Source of the DNA: UBA11524 sp051886675
GTDB taxonomy: Bacteria; Bacillota; Clostridia; Christensenellales; Aristaeellaceae
Length of the DNA stretch: 64,000 nt
Direction of reading: 5' to 3'
Assembly: GCA_051886675.1 (NCBI GenBank)
Contig: JBJEYH010000149.1
Span: 1 to 64,000, forward strand
Shown piece after piece: positions 43,413 to 52,179 of this stretch. Numbering within the stretch: the first letter of the stretch is position 1; the number at the start of each line of letters is the position of its first letter. A program made the position numbers and the translations under genes. Under the pieces are notes generated by a model, which had not been told where the DNA came from, did no database searches, and saw only the letters and a list, made by a program, of their open reading frames with translations.

Positions 43413-45401
43413 TCAGTTGTCGTAGCTCAGGCCCCAGCCGTAATCGTAGAGCGGGTTCTCCAGGTCGAAGGACACGTCGCCCGCCTGCTCGTTGACGGAA
43501 GCCATGTCCCGGGGGAACTGCATGGGCGTCTTGCCGGTGGGATTGTTCAGGCCGAACAGGGTCTCCGCGATGGCGATGCCCCCCTGCTGCCCGGGATAGT
43601 AGGCCTCCAGGATGGCGTTGGTGTTCTCGTCGCACCAGGTCAGGATGTAGGGCCGCCCGCCCGTCACCACGGTGATGATCTGCCCGCTGGTACTGGCCTT
43701 CACGGTCTCCAGGATTTCCTGCTGGGTGGCGGTGATTTCCAGGGTGTCGTAGCCCCACGGCGGATCATGCTGGTAGCTGGGCTCACCCACGGACACGATG
43801 ACCACGTCCGCGTCCCTGGCGGCCTCGGCGATGGCGGTCACGTCGTCGGCGATGTAGGTCACGGTATCGCTGGCGCCGGCGTATTCCGCAATGGCCGCGG
43901 CGATGGTCAGGCCCTCCTGCTCGGAGCTCCAGCCGCCCACCAGGCTCATCATGTCGCCCGCGCGGGGGCCGCACACCAGAATGTTCTGCCCCGCGTCCTG
44001 CGTAAGGGGCAGCGCGCCGTCGTTCTTCAGCAGGGTCATGGCCTTTTCGGCGGCCTCCAGGTTCACCGCGGTGTGCTCCTCGTTGCCCACAAAGGATACG
44101 GCGTATTCCACGTCGCAGTAGGGGTTCTCGAACACGCCCAGCTCGAACTTCGCCTTCACAATGCGGGTGGCGGCGGCGGTGAGAATGTCCTCGTCAATCT
44201 TGCCGTCGGCGGTCATTTCCTCCATCTGGTCGATCAGGCGGATGGATTCGCCGCCGATGCCGTCCACGCGGCTCTGGGTCACGCCGATGATGATGGCCTC
44301 CTCATCGGAAACCTCCTCGCCGGTCATGGTGCCCAGGCCCTCCTGAATGGCCCAGATCATGCCCCAGTCGGTCTGGATGATGCCCTCGAAGCCCATCTGC
44401 TCGCGGAGCAGATCCTGCAGCGCCGCCTTGGAGCCGATGGCGCTGTTTTCCATGTCCAGGGCCAGGGGCACGGAGTAGTAGGGCATGACGGAGCCCACGT
44501 TCACCTCGATGGCGGCGTAGTAGGGCTTGAGATGGATCTGCAGGGTTTCCTCGTCGGACACGATGGGCGAGGTGTCCTTGCCGTCCATCTGGGGGCCCGC
44601 GCCGGGGAAGTGCTTGATGCACGCCACAATGCCGTCGGGATTCAGGCCGTCCTCGCCGTTCTGGAAGGCCACGATCTGCGCGCGGACCATCTGCGTCACC
44701 AGGTCGGGATCCTCGCCGAAGGTCTCCATGACGCGGCCCCAGCGGGGTTCGGAGGCGATGTCGCTCTCGGGGGACAGGGTCATGCGCACGCCGATAGCGA
44801 TGTGCTCATCCCGGGCAATCTCCGCCAGACGGGTCACCAGATCCTCGTCGCGGGTGGCGGCCAGGGCCAGGTTATGCCCCGTGACCGTGGCGCCCGACAC
44901 ATAGGACAGGCCATGCACCGAGTCCATGGACACCAGCACCGGCACGCCCAGCCGGGAGGCCTCGGCGTATTCCTGCACGGTGTTCATGGTTTCGGCGGCG
45001 GTCTGCACGCTGTTCAGCTCGCGGATGAGCAGCATGCCGATGCCGTAGTCGGAGCAGTACTTCTCCAGGTAGGGCGCGATCTTCCCGTCGGAGCGGGGCA
45101 GATACGTGGGATGCTGCATCTGGGCGATCTTCTCGCGCACGGTCATCTGGGACACCAGATCGGCGGCGCGGGTATCGGCATCCAGCCGCCAGTCCTCGTA
45201 GACGTCCAGGACGCCGTTGCTGTTCAGGTCGATAAACTGATAGCCGTCCGCCTCGATGATGGACTTCACCCGGGGATTGAGCACAGGCTGCTCATAGGTC
45301 CCGGCATCCTCGGCAAAGGCCCCGGCGATCATCAGGCTGCCCGCCATGACCGCGGTCGTCAGCAGGGCCAGACCCCGCCGGATATGCTGCTTAATCAACA
45401 A
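43413..45401 (-). CDS. Secreted glycoside hydrolase family 3 protein (GH3 IV)
   Basis: 662 residues with a signal peptide (ALLTTAVMAGSLMIAGAFA). EF-hand-like loop DLNSNGVLDVYEDWR, KHFPGAGPQMDGKD, nucleophile Asp345 (GIIQTDWG), and sandwich domain ending DYGWGLSYD. No CARDB-like tail. The start is TTG at 45401, with AAAGGAG 9 bases upstream; no ATG fits the signal peptide. It overlaps the binding-protein stop by 11 bases. Probable exo-beta-glycosidase trimming oligosaccharides for the importer. Confidence 0.9.
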   Translation of the reverse strand: MLIKQHIRRGLALLTTAVMAGSLMIAGAFAEDAGTYEQPVLNPRVKSIIEADGYQFIDLNSNGVLDVYEDWRLDADTRAADLVSQMTVREKIAQMQHPTYLPRSDGKIAPYLEKYCSDYGIGMLLIRELNSVQTAAETMNTVQEYAEASRLGVPVLVSMDSVHGLSYVSGATVTGHNLALAATRDEDLVTRLAEIARDEHIAIGVRMTLSPESDIASEPRWGRVMETFGEDPDLVTQMVRAQIVAFQNGEDGLNPDGIVACIKHFPGAGPQMDGKDTSPIVSDEETLQIHLKPYYAAIEVNVGSVMPYYSVPLALDMENSAIGSKAALQDLLREQMGFEGIIQTDWGMIWAIQEGLGTMTGEEVSDEEAIIIGVTQSRVDGIGGESIRLIDQMEEMTADGKIDEDILTAAATRIVKAKFELGVFENPYCDVEYAVSFVGNEEHTAVNLEAAEKAMTLLKNDGALPLTQDAGQNILVCGPRAGDMMSLVGGWSSEQEGLTIAAAIAEYAGASDTVTYIADDVTAIAEAARDADVVIVSVGEPSYQHDPPWGYDTLEITATQQEILETVKASTSGQIITVVTGGRPYILTWCDENTNAILEAYYPGQQGGIAIAETLFGLNNPTGKTPMQFPRDMASVNEQAGDVSFDLENPLYDYGWGLSYDN

Positions 45402-46758
45402 GGTTCCAATCTCCTTTCACGCTGGATTCCTTCATGATGTCCACGATCTTCTTGGCGAAGAATTCGGGATTGTGATCGCTGGAGGTGGCGAATTCCTGAA
45501 TCTGGGTCTGCAGGCTGGTGGAGGCGCTCCAGGGCAGCGCCGTGCCGTGGGTGAAGCTGGGGAAAACCTTCGTGCCTTCGTCCGTCAGTTCGTTCTTGAA
45601 TTCCAGGGTCAGGGGGCAGTAGGTTTCGTCGGGGGTGTCGGCGTAGGGGGAGATGCTCTCCTTCAGGGTGGAGAAGGCCGTCTGCACCTCGGGGGTGGAC
45701 ACGTTGTAGGCCCAGCGGAGGCCCGCCTCCACGTCGGCGGAATCGTTGCTGACCACGAAGCCGTCAATGCACATGCCGAACCAGCCGTCCGTCCCCGGGA
45801 AGGTGAACACGCCGTAGTCCACGCCGTACTCCTGACCCATGCTGGTCATCAGGGGCTGCATCCACGCGCCCATGATCTGCATGGCGTAGGTGCCCGCCAC
45901 CACCTGGCCGCTGGCCTCGTACCAGTCGCGGCTGGAATGATCGGGCGCCACGTAGTCCATGAGCCTTGCGTAGGTGGTCAGCACCTCCGTCACCCGCTCC
46001 AGGTCATAGGTGCCGTTGATGAAGTCCTCGTACAGCTGCGGATCGGTGCCCATCATGATGTTCTCGAACACCTGACAGGCCGGCCAGCCCTTGCGGTCGC
46101 CCAGGTCCAGGGGATATTCGCCGTCGGGCATCTTCGCGGCCAGCTCGTCGCACAGCGCCCAGAATTCCTCCCAGGTGATGTCCTGATGATCCGGGATCGC
46201 CACGCCGTACTTCTCAAACACATGGATGTTGTAGAAGATCACGTTGGTCTTGTGGATGCCGATGGGCACGATGTACTTGTTCCCGTCGGAGGCGGTGCAC
46301 AGCTCCTCCAGCCCCGGCAGCGCCCGCTCGGAAAGCCTGCCGTACGCCCACACCTGATTCAGGTTCAGCAGCATGCCGGAGTTCAGGTAGGGCTCGATCT
46401 CCTGCCCGGGATGGGCCTGGAAGGTCTCGGGGCTCTTGCCCGCCTGCTGCAGCACCTTGACCTTCATCACCATGGCGCCGCCCGCGCCGCCGGGGATGGC
46501 GTTGGACTTGGCCTTGATCTTCGCATAGGTATCGGCAAAGCCCTGCACCACGCTCTCGATGGCGTCCTTTTCGCCGCCGGCGGTCCACCAGTGGTACACG
46601 TTGACCGTGCCCTTTTCATCCGTGGCCTCCAGGATGGCGGGAATATCCATGTCATCCGCGTCCAGCTTCTCGCGTTTGGCCGCCAGCGACGTCGCCGGCA
46701 GCGCCGTCAGCGCCAGCACGCCCGCCAGCGCCAGGGAGGCTAATTTCCTCAGCTTCAT
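45391..46758 (-). CDS. Extracellular sugar-binding protein of the ABC importer
   Basis: 455 residues. The signal peptide MKLRKLASLALAGVLALTALPATSLAA contains no Cys, so the protein lacks the lipobox expected for a Gram-positive binding protein. The mature part matches family 1 solute-binding proteins (VNVYHWWTAGGEKDAIESVV, GIHKTNVIFYN, ITWEEFWALCDELA, GTYAMQIMGAW). It captures the oligosaccharide for the MalF/MalG permeases. AAGGGG precedes the ATG. Anchoring by an outer envelope, a partner, or loose association must be assumed. Confidence 0.92.
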   Translation of the reverse strand: MKLRKLASLALAGVLALTALPATSLAAKREKLDADDMDIPAILEATDEKGTVNVYHWWTAGGEKDAIESVVQGFADTYAKIKAKSNAIPGGAGGAMVMKVKVLQQAGKSPETFQAHPGQEIEPYLNSGMLLNLNQVWAYGRLSERALPGLEELCTASDGNKYIVPIGIHKTNVIFYNIHVFEKYGVAIPDHQDITWEEFWALCDELAAKMPDGEYPLDLGDRKGWPACQVFENIMMGTDPQLYEDFINGTYDLERVTEVLTTYARLMDYVAPDHSSRDWYEASGQVVAGTYAMQIMGAWMQPLMTSMGQEYGVDYGVFTFPGTDGWFGMCIDGFVVSNDSADVEAGLRWAYNVSTPEVQTAFSTLKESISPYADTPDETYCPLTLEFKNELTDEGTKVFPSFTHGTALPWSASTSLQTQIQEFATSSDHNPEFFAKKIVDIMKESSVKGDWNLVD

Positions 46759-46776
46759 GAATCACATTCCCCTTTC

Positions 46777-47589
46777 TCAGTCCACGAAGGTCAGGGTCGC
46801 CCACAGGCTGGGGTTGGCGTCCACATTGTGCATGTCGGGGGTGCGGTCGCGGCCGTCCAGCGCGGAGGAGTACTGCATCCGCAGGCTGTGAATGCCCGGG
46901 CAGGGCAGATCCACGTCCAGGACGGAAAAGTCAAAGCCGATGGTCATCCCCGCCTCAGGAACCAGCTGCTGGATCGCATCGTTGCTCAGGTTGTGCAGGG
47001 GCAGCCTGCTCTCCCAGACAATGCCGCCCTCGATCTGGGCGATGGCCGCCTCATAATCGTCGAACACCAGCTCGTCGCCGTACTCGCCCTGGGTTTCCCA
47101 GCCCTGGGGATCCGCCACCATGCTGCGGTCGACATAGTTGAAGAAGTCGTACTCGTTCTTGTAGCCGTAGGCGCTCTGCACGATGCGCCAGTCGGTGGCG
47201 GCGTATTCGGTGCGCAGCGGATCGGCGTCAGGGTCGGTGGAGAGGAAGAAGATCACCGCGTCCAGCTCGTCCAGGGGGAAGCCCTCGCGGTACACCAGGG
47301 GAGTGTCGTCCAGGATCTTCATGGCCAGGTAGAGGTTGTCCTCATCCCACATGGCATAGACCTCCATGGAGCAGTCCGCGTCGCCGTCCCAGTGCTCAAT
47401 CTGGTCGATAATCTGGCTCTGGCTGTCGATCTTCAGCATGCGCGAGGTATCCCACTCGCTCAGGTCGCCGTCGATGACCACATCCCCGGCCCGGGGGGCT
47501 TCCAGGTTCCCGTCCGTATAGGCCAGCGCGGTGGCGGAAAGCCCCAGCAGCAGGGCCAGCGTCAGCAGGACGGCAGCGATTCGTTTCAT
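46777..47589 (-). CDS. Secreted CBM9-like carbohydrate-binding protein (II)
   Basis: 270 residues. Signal peptide MKRIAAVLLTLALLLGLSATALA. CBM9-like sandwich: VVIDGDLSEW, DCSMEVYAMWDEDNLYLAMKILDDTP, VIFFLSTDPDADP, VWESRLPL, and a closing PSLWATLTFVD that mirrors the end of paralogue (I). It heads the importer operon, 18 bases before the binding protein, so it may help deliver or display the substrate. GGAGG precedes the ATG. Confidence 0.83.
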   Translation of the reverse strand: MKRIAAVLLTLALLLGLSATALAYTDGNLEAPRAGDVVIDGDLSEWDTSRMLKIDSQSQIIDQIEHWDGDADCSMEVYAMWDEDNLYLAMKILDDTPLVYREGFPLDELDAVIFFLSTDPDADPLRTEYAATDWRIVQSAYGYKNEYDFFNYVDRSMVADPQGWETQGEYGDELVFDDYEAAIAQIEGGIVWESRLPLHNLSNDAIQQLVPEAGMTIGFDFSVLDVDLPCPGIHSLRMQYSSALDGRDRTPDMHNVDANPSLWATLTFVD

Positions 47590-47643
47590 ATGGATATTCC
47601 TCCTTCACATTCCGGGTTCAGTCCATCCCGTTTCGTCGCCCCC

Positions 47644-47816
47644 ATTGTAGCGCGCGGCGCGCGGGCGCACACGTTAAGATTCAAAACGTGGAACTGCAAA
47701 AAAACGGCATATCCCGAACCGGCTGGAAAATCCCGCACCACCGCCTGGAATATCCGGCACAAACGCCCTCCGGATGCGCTTTGCGCTTCCCCGTCCGGGC
47801 CCTGGTATGCTATAAT
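47644..47816. promoter_or_regulatory. Divergent control region of the importer operon and the sensor kinase
   Basis: Minus-strand -10 TACAAT (47644-47649) for the importer side with a weak half-site at 47673-47687 abutting its -35; plus-strand -10 TATAAT (47811-47816) for the kinase. Strong half-sites TGGAAAATCCCGCAC (47724) and TGGAATATCCGGCAC (47746) are 22 bases apart. Confidence 0.6.
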
Positions 47817-47842
47817 TTCCTGTGGAAGGGAAGGTGCATGCC

Positions 47843-49639
47843 ATGCGGCTGAGCGCAAAGATGATCCTGATTTTCTCCGCCATGATGCTCGCGGCGCTGC
47901 TGATGCTGTCCGGCTATTCGGCCAACATCTCGATTATGGGCGCCAACGCCTTCACCGAGGCGCGCTTTCACAACATGGCGGTGAGCATCCACCGGGATAT
48001 CCAGCAGGATTTCTCCATGATGCAGCTGACCCTGGAGGAGCTGACCGGCAATTCCACCTTCATGGCGGCGCTGAACCAGATGATCCGCGATGACAGCGAC
48101 GATCAGAAGATGGCGCAGGCCGCGCAGAAGGTCGCCCTGCAGCAGCTGTCCCAGTCGCCCCTGGTGGATGCCTATCAGCGGGTCACCTTCTACACGCGGG
48201 AGGGCATGTACCTCACCGTCCCCCCGGACAAGGACATCACCCTGACCTACGGCTCCGCCCAGGCGGCGGAAACCATCTCCTCCTTCCCGTGGCTGGACGC
48301 CGCCGACGCCGCGGATTCCTACTGCGTGCTGCCGCCCCACCGGGATTTCCTCTCCCGCCGGCAGGATGCCATGGTCTACGGCATTGTGCAGAAGGTGTTC
48401 TATCACGGCAAGGTGATCGGCTATCTGGAGATTTCCAAGAGCGCGGAGCAGCTGGGCCGGATCATGGAATTCGTGGACAACACCAATGTGCTGGTGCAGG
48501 TGTATCAGGAGAGCGGCGAAACGTTCTACTCCAGCACGGAGGATCTGTACGCCTGGCCCGCGAACCTGCCGCAGCACGAATACACCCGCGTGGCCCTGCA
48601 GGACTGCGGGATGGAATACAACGTCTACCACACGGTGATGGAGCAGGGCGCGCTGCATCTGGTCATCGCCCAGAACGCCGCCCATGATGACGACAACAAC
48701 TTCAAGCTGCGGGTGGATATGTTCCGCCGGGCGATGTATATCATGATTCCCACGTCGGTGCTGATCTCCCTGGTGTCCCTGAGCCTGACCCGCTCCACCC
48801 GGAAGCTGACCCGGAAGGTGCGTCAGATCCCCATCGACAGCATGGTGAAAACCTCGCCCGGCGCCGTGTCCGCGCTGACGGAAACCGTCACCTCCCCCGC
48901 CGACCGGGAAACCCATGAGCTGGAGCAGGTCTTCAACGCCATGATGCTGCAGCTGCGGGAAAGGGCCTCCACGGAAATGGCCCTGCGGGAGGGCGCGCTG
49001 CAGGCACGGCTCAGCGCCCTGCAGACGCAGATCAATCCGCATTTCATCTACAACACCCTGAACATCATCAGCGCCAGGTCCATGGAGAGCGGCAACTTCG
49101 ACGTGATCGAAATCTGCGACCAGTTTGCCGGGATGCTCCGCTATTCCACCGACACCCGCTCCCAGACCGCCACCATGGCCGAGGAGATCGGGTTTGTCCG
49201 CAGCTATCTGACGCTGGCCAAGGCCCGCTACGAGGACAACCTGGAATTCAGCATCGACGTGCCGGACAACCTGGGGGACATCACCGTCCCCCGGCTGACC
49301 CTGCAGCCTCTGGTGGAAAACGCGCTGAGTCACGGCTTCGACGGGAAAAACGTGCTGCGCCGGCTGTCCATCTCGGGGCATATCGACCAGGGCCTGCTGG
49401 TGCTGGAAATCCGCGACAACGGCACCGGCTTCTCCGATGACATGCTGCAGAGCCTGCGCAGCCGGATCCGCGACATTGAAGCGGGCACGGTATCCATCGA
49501 GGCCACCGGCGGACACATCGGGCTGATCAACACCTGCCTGCGCCTGCACTATTACAGCAAGGGCGCCATGCGCATGGCCATCGGGAACGAGGGCGGCGCG
49601 GTCATCACCCTGACCATGCCCTGCGCCGCGCAAAAATAA
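47843..49639 (+). CDS. YesM-type sensor histidine kinase
   Basis: 598 residues. Two membrane segments (about 7-27 and 296-316) flank an extracellular sensor of roughly 270 residues, followed by a HAMP-like linker, the His_kinase domain with His400 (QINPHFIYNTLN) and an ATPase domain (LVENALSHGF, EIRDNGTGFS, GGHIGLIN). It should sense a glycan signal outside and phosphorylate the YesN-type regulator encoded at 30950. ATG at 47843 is chosen over an in-frame GTG 21 bases upstream because GAAGGGAAGG lies at the right distance. Confidence 0.93.
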   Translation: MRLSAKMILIFSAMMLAALLMLSGYSANISIMGANAFTEARFHNMAVSIHRDIQQDFSMMQLTLEELTGNSTFMAALNQMIRDDSDDQKMAQAAQKVALQQLSQSPLVDAYQRVTFYTREGMYLTVPPDKDITLTYGSAQAAETISSFPWLDAADAADSYCVLPPHRDFLSRRQDAMVYGIVQKVFYHGKVIGYLEISKSAEQLGRIMEFVDNTNVLVQVYQESGETFYSSTEDLYAWPANLPQHEYTRVALQDCGMEYNVYHTVMEQGALHLVIAQNAAHDDDNNFKLRVDMFRRAMYIMIPTSVLISLVSLSLTRSTRKLTRKVRQIPIDSMVKTSPGAVSALTETVTSPADRETHELEQVFNAMMLQLRERASTEMALREGALQARLSALQTQINPHFIYNTLNIISARSMESGNFDVIEICDQFAGMLRYSTDTRSQTATMAEEIGFVRSYLTLAKARYEDNLEFSIDVPDNLGDITVPRLTLQPLVENALSHGFDGKNVLRRLSISGHIDQGLLVLEIRDNGTGFSDDMLQSLRSRIRDIEAGTVSIEATGGHIGLINTCLRLHYYSKGAMRMAIGNEGGAVITLTMPCAAQK

Positions 49640-49678
49640 CCCGGCCCGGCATGCCAGGAGGAAAGCATGCCGTCCGGG
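49640..49678 (+). terminator. Hairpin after the sensor kinase gene
   Basis: CGGCATGC (49647-49654) pairs with GCATGCCG (49665-49672), extended by CCCGG/CCGGG; no T run, so efficiency is uncertain. Confidence 0.5.
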
Positions 49679-49766
49679 TCTGCAGAGCGTTGCATGTTGT
49701 TGCGGCCCTTCCATGCGCTCTGCCGCTGTACAGGCCCATTGTATACCGGGGCGCGCCAGCCTGCCC

Positions 49767-49855
49767 GGTAAAATCCGCCGCGCCTGGCCGGAATATCCGG
49801 CACACAGGGGACGCGCCCGGCAAATATGCTTCCCGCCCCTGGCAATATTCGGTCG
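49767..49855 (+). promoter_or_regulatory. GH43 control region with 22-bp-spaced half-sites
   Basis: GGTAAAATCCGCCGC-like element at 49767 and CGGAATATCCGGCAC at 49789, 22 bases apart; -10 TATGCT at 49825-49830. A weak second pair may sit at 49818 and 49841. The remainder up to 50097 shows no gene. Confidence 0.55.
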
Positions 49856-50097
49856 GAAGCCCCCGCGGCCCTGACGCCAGCAGGAGCAGGGGCTTCCTGC
49901 GAGCGGCCATGCGGCCCGGGCGGAAGGCGGATTCGTCCATCTGGCGCGGCCCTTTTCCGCGCGGCAGGGAACGCCCGCGCCCTGTCTCCCAATCACGCCC
50001 CCGTCCCCGATGTCCCCCGGTCAGCGGCCTCGCGCCCCGCCGGGCATGACGCCGCACGCCACGCGTCCTGCGCGCAACAAAAGGAAGGAGCCTCCGC

Positions 50098-51585
50098 ATG
50101 AAGTACCGCAACCCCATTCTTCCCGGATTCAATCCCGATCCCAGCGTCTGCCGGGTGGGGGACGACTACTACCTGGTGACCAGCACCTTCGAGTTTTTCC
50201 CGGGCATCCCCGTCTATCACAGCAGGGATCTGGTCAACTGGACGCAGCTCGGCAGCTGCATCGACCGGCCGGAGCAGCTGCCCTTCGACCGGGCGGCGGC
50301 GGGACGCGGCATGTGGGCCCCGACCATCCGCTATCATCAGGGGCGGTTCTACGTCACGGCGAAGTTCATGGAGTTCGGCAACTTCATCGTCAGCACGGAC
50401 GATCCCGCAGGCCGGTGGTCGGATCCGGTGCCGGTGGCGATGGACGGCATTGATCCCTCGCTGCTCTTCGACGGCGGCAAAGCGTACTACTGCACCAACC
50501 AGCGCGACCCCCAGGGGCGTGAAGCCATCACCCTGGCGGAGGTCGATCCCGATACCGGCGCGCTGCTCAGCCCCGCCCGGCCCATCTGGCACGGCGTTGC
50601 CGCGGATCGGCCGCAGTACCTGGAAGCCCCCCACGTCTACCACATTGGCGGCTGGTATTACGTGATGGCCTCGGAGGGCGGCACGGGCTTTGAGCATATG
50701 ATCACCGCCGCGCGGAGCCGCTGCGTCTGGGGGCCGTATGAGGATTGTCCGCACAATCCGCTGCTGACCAACCGGTACGTCGCCGGAACGGGCGTGGCCT
50801 GCAGCGGCCACGGCGATCTGGTGGAGGATGGCCGGGGCAACTGGTGGTGCGTGCATCTGGCGACCCGCCCGGATGACCGGTGGTATTCGCACATGGGCCG
50901 GGAAACCTTCCTGCTGCCCGTCGCATGGCGCGACGAATGGCCGGTGATCGCCGACGGCATCAGCCGCCTTGACTGCGAGGGCGCGCTGTCCGCGCCCCAG
51001 CGGCGCGGCCGGGTCTGGCAGGCCGATCTCAGCCGGATCGAGCCGCGGTGGCTGTTCGTGCGCCATCCGGCCCGGGAATGCTACACGGTCGCCCCGGAGG
51101 GCCTGCTGCTGACGCCCTCGGCCGTGCGCCTGACGGATCAGACGGGCTCGCCGACGCTGATGGCCATCCGCCAGCCGGATATCGATTGCGTCATTGAGGC
51201 GGAGCTGGCGTTCACCCCCTGCCAGGACGGCGACGAGGCCGGGCTGACCATCTACATTTCCTGCGACGGCCACTACAGGTTCGGCAAGCTGCGCGAGGCG
51301 GGCGAGGACTACATGGTGGTGACGCGGCAGAAGCCCGATGGCGCGCCTGTCCGGCTCAGGGCTCCGGAGGGCCGGCTGACCCTTCGGGTGGAAGCCTCCG
51401 GAACCGCCTGCGGGCTTTTCTTCGCCGCCGAGGGCCAGACGCCTGTGCATCTGGCGAGCATCCCTGTGCTGCGCCGCGAGGACGCGGGGAAGTGCTTCAC
51501 CGGCACGCTGATCGGCGTGTATGCCCAGTGCCTGCGGCCCACGGCGGCGAAAGCCACGCTGTACAGGTTCACGGCGCGCAGCTGA
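50098..51585 (+). CDS. Glycoside hydrolase family 43 (beta-xylosidase / arabinofuranosidase-like)
   Basis: 495 residues without a signal peptide, so it acts on imported oligosaccharides. Five-bladed propeller with catalytic base Asp14 (FNPDPSVCRVGDDYYLV), pKa-tuning Asp119 (GIDPSLLFD) and acid Glu176 (QYLEAPHVY); the C-terminal half is the beta-sandwich XynB-type domain. The pattern is that of GH43 beta-xylosidases. AAGGAGG precedes the ATG. Its half-sites link it to the two-component regulon. Confidence 0.93.
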   Translation: MKYRNPILPGFNPDPSVCRVGDDYYLVTSTFEFFPGIPVYHSRDLVNWTQLGSCIDRPEQLPFDRAAAGRGMWAPTIRYHQGRFYVTAKFMEFGNFIVSTDDPAGRWSDPVPVAMDGIDPSLLFDGGKAYYCTNQRDPQGREAITLAEVDPDTGALLSPARPIWHGVAADRPQYLEAPHVYHIGGWYYVMASEGGTGFEHMITAARSRCVWGPYEDCPHNPLLTNRYVAGTGVACSGHGDLVEDGRGNWWCVHLATRPDDRWYSHMGRETFLLPVAWRDEWPVIADGISRLDCEGALSAPQRRGRVWQADLSRIEPRWLFVRHPARECYTVAPEGLLLTPSAVRLTDQTGSPTLMAIRQPDIDCVIEAELAFTPCQDGDEAGLTIYISCDGHYRFGKLREAGEDYMVVTRQKPDGAPVRLRAPEGRLTLRVEASGTACGLFFAAEGQTPVHLASIPVLRREDAGKCFTGTLIGVYAQCLRPTAAKATLYRFTARS

Positions 51586-51622
51586 CGGCGGACGCCCGGC
51601 AGAAATCCCCAGCACAAAAGCA

Positions 51623-51670
51623 ACCCCCATGCCTTCCGGATGGCGAAGCATCCTGAGCGGGCATGGGGGT
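51623..51670. terminator. Bidirectional hairpin terminator
   Basis: ACCCCCATGCC (51623-51633) pairs with GGCATGGGGGT (51660-51670) between the convergent GH43 and DUF454 genes. Confidence 0.65.
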
Positions 51671-51685
51671 CGTTGATGCGCCGGA

Positions 51686-52078
51686 TTATTGCCCGGCCGG
51701 TTCGCCGGGGCAGAGGGTTTTCACGCCGAATACAAAGTAGATGACGTGGAACACCCACACGCAGGCCAGGACAATCCGACCCACGGGCGCCTGATGCATC
51801 ATGATGAAGCCGACGCTCATCAGCAGGGTGACGGTGATCATAATGCGCACCTTGGTTTTGCGCGTCATGCCCCTGCCCTGGACGTAGCTCTCCAGATTGT
51901 TCCTGTAGAGCCGGGTGCCGGTGAACCAGGTGTGCAGCCTTTCAGAGCTTTTGCCGAAGCAGAAGGCCGCCAGCAGCAGGAAGGGGAATGCCGGCAGCAG
52001 CGGAAGCACGGCCCCCAGCGCGCCCAGTCCGGCGCTGACGCAGCCGATGGTGATGTAAACAGCCTTTTTGAGGTTCAT
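51686..52078 (-). CDS. DUF454 (YbaN-like) inner-membrane protein
   Basis: 130 residues, three or four membrane helices. The family signature GCVSAGLGALGAVLPLLPAFPFLLLAAFCFGKSS is clear. Function is unknown in general; relatives often sit near transport or heme-related genes, and here it is next to the CydDC-like ABC pair but across 101 bp with no other gene. Confidence 0.88.
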   Translation of the reverse strand: MNLKKAVYITIGCVSAGLGALGAVLPLLPAFPFLLLAAFCFGKSSERLHTWFTGTRLYRNNLESYVQGRGMTRKTKVRIMITVTLLMSVGFIMMHQAPVGRIVLACVWVFHVIYFVFGVKTLCPGEPAGQ

Positions 52079-52179
52079 GCGTTCTTCTCCTGTCTTGTTT
52101 GATTCCTGGGGCGTTCGCCCGGATGGCGAAGGCGCGTCCGGGAGAACGGAATGCCGCGTGACCGCCCGGGTCTGAGCCG

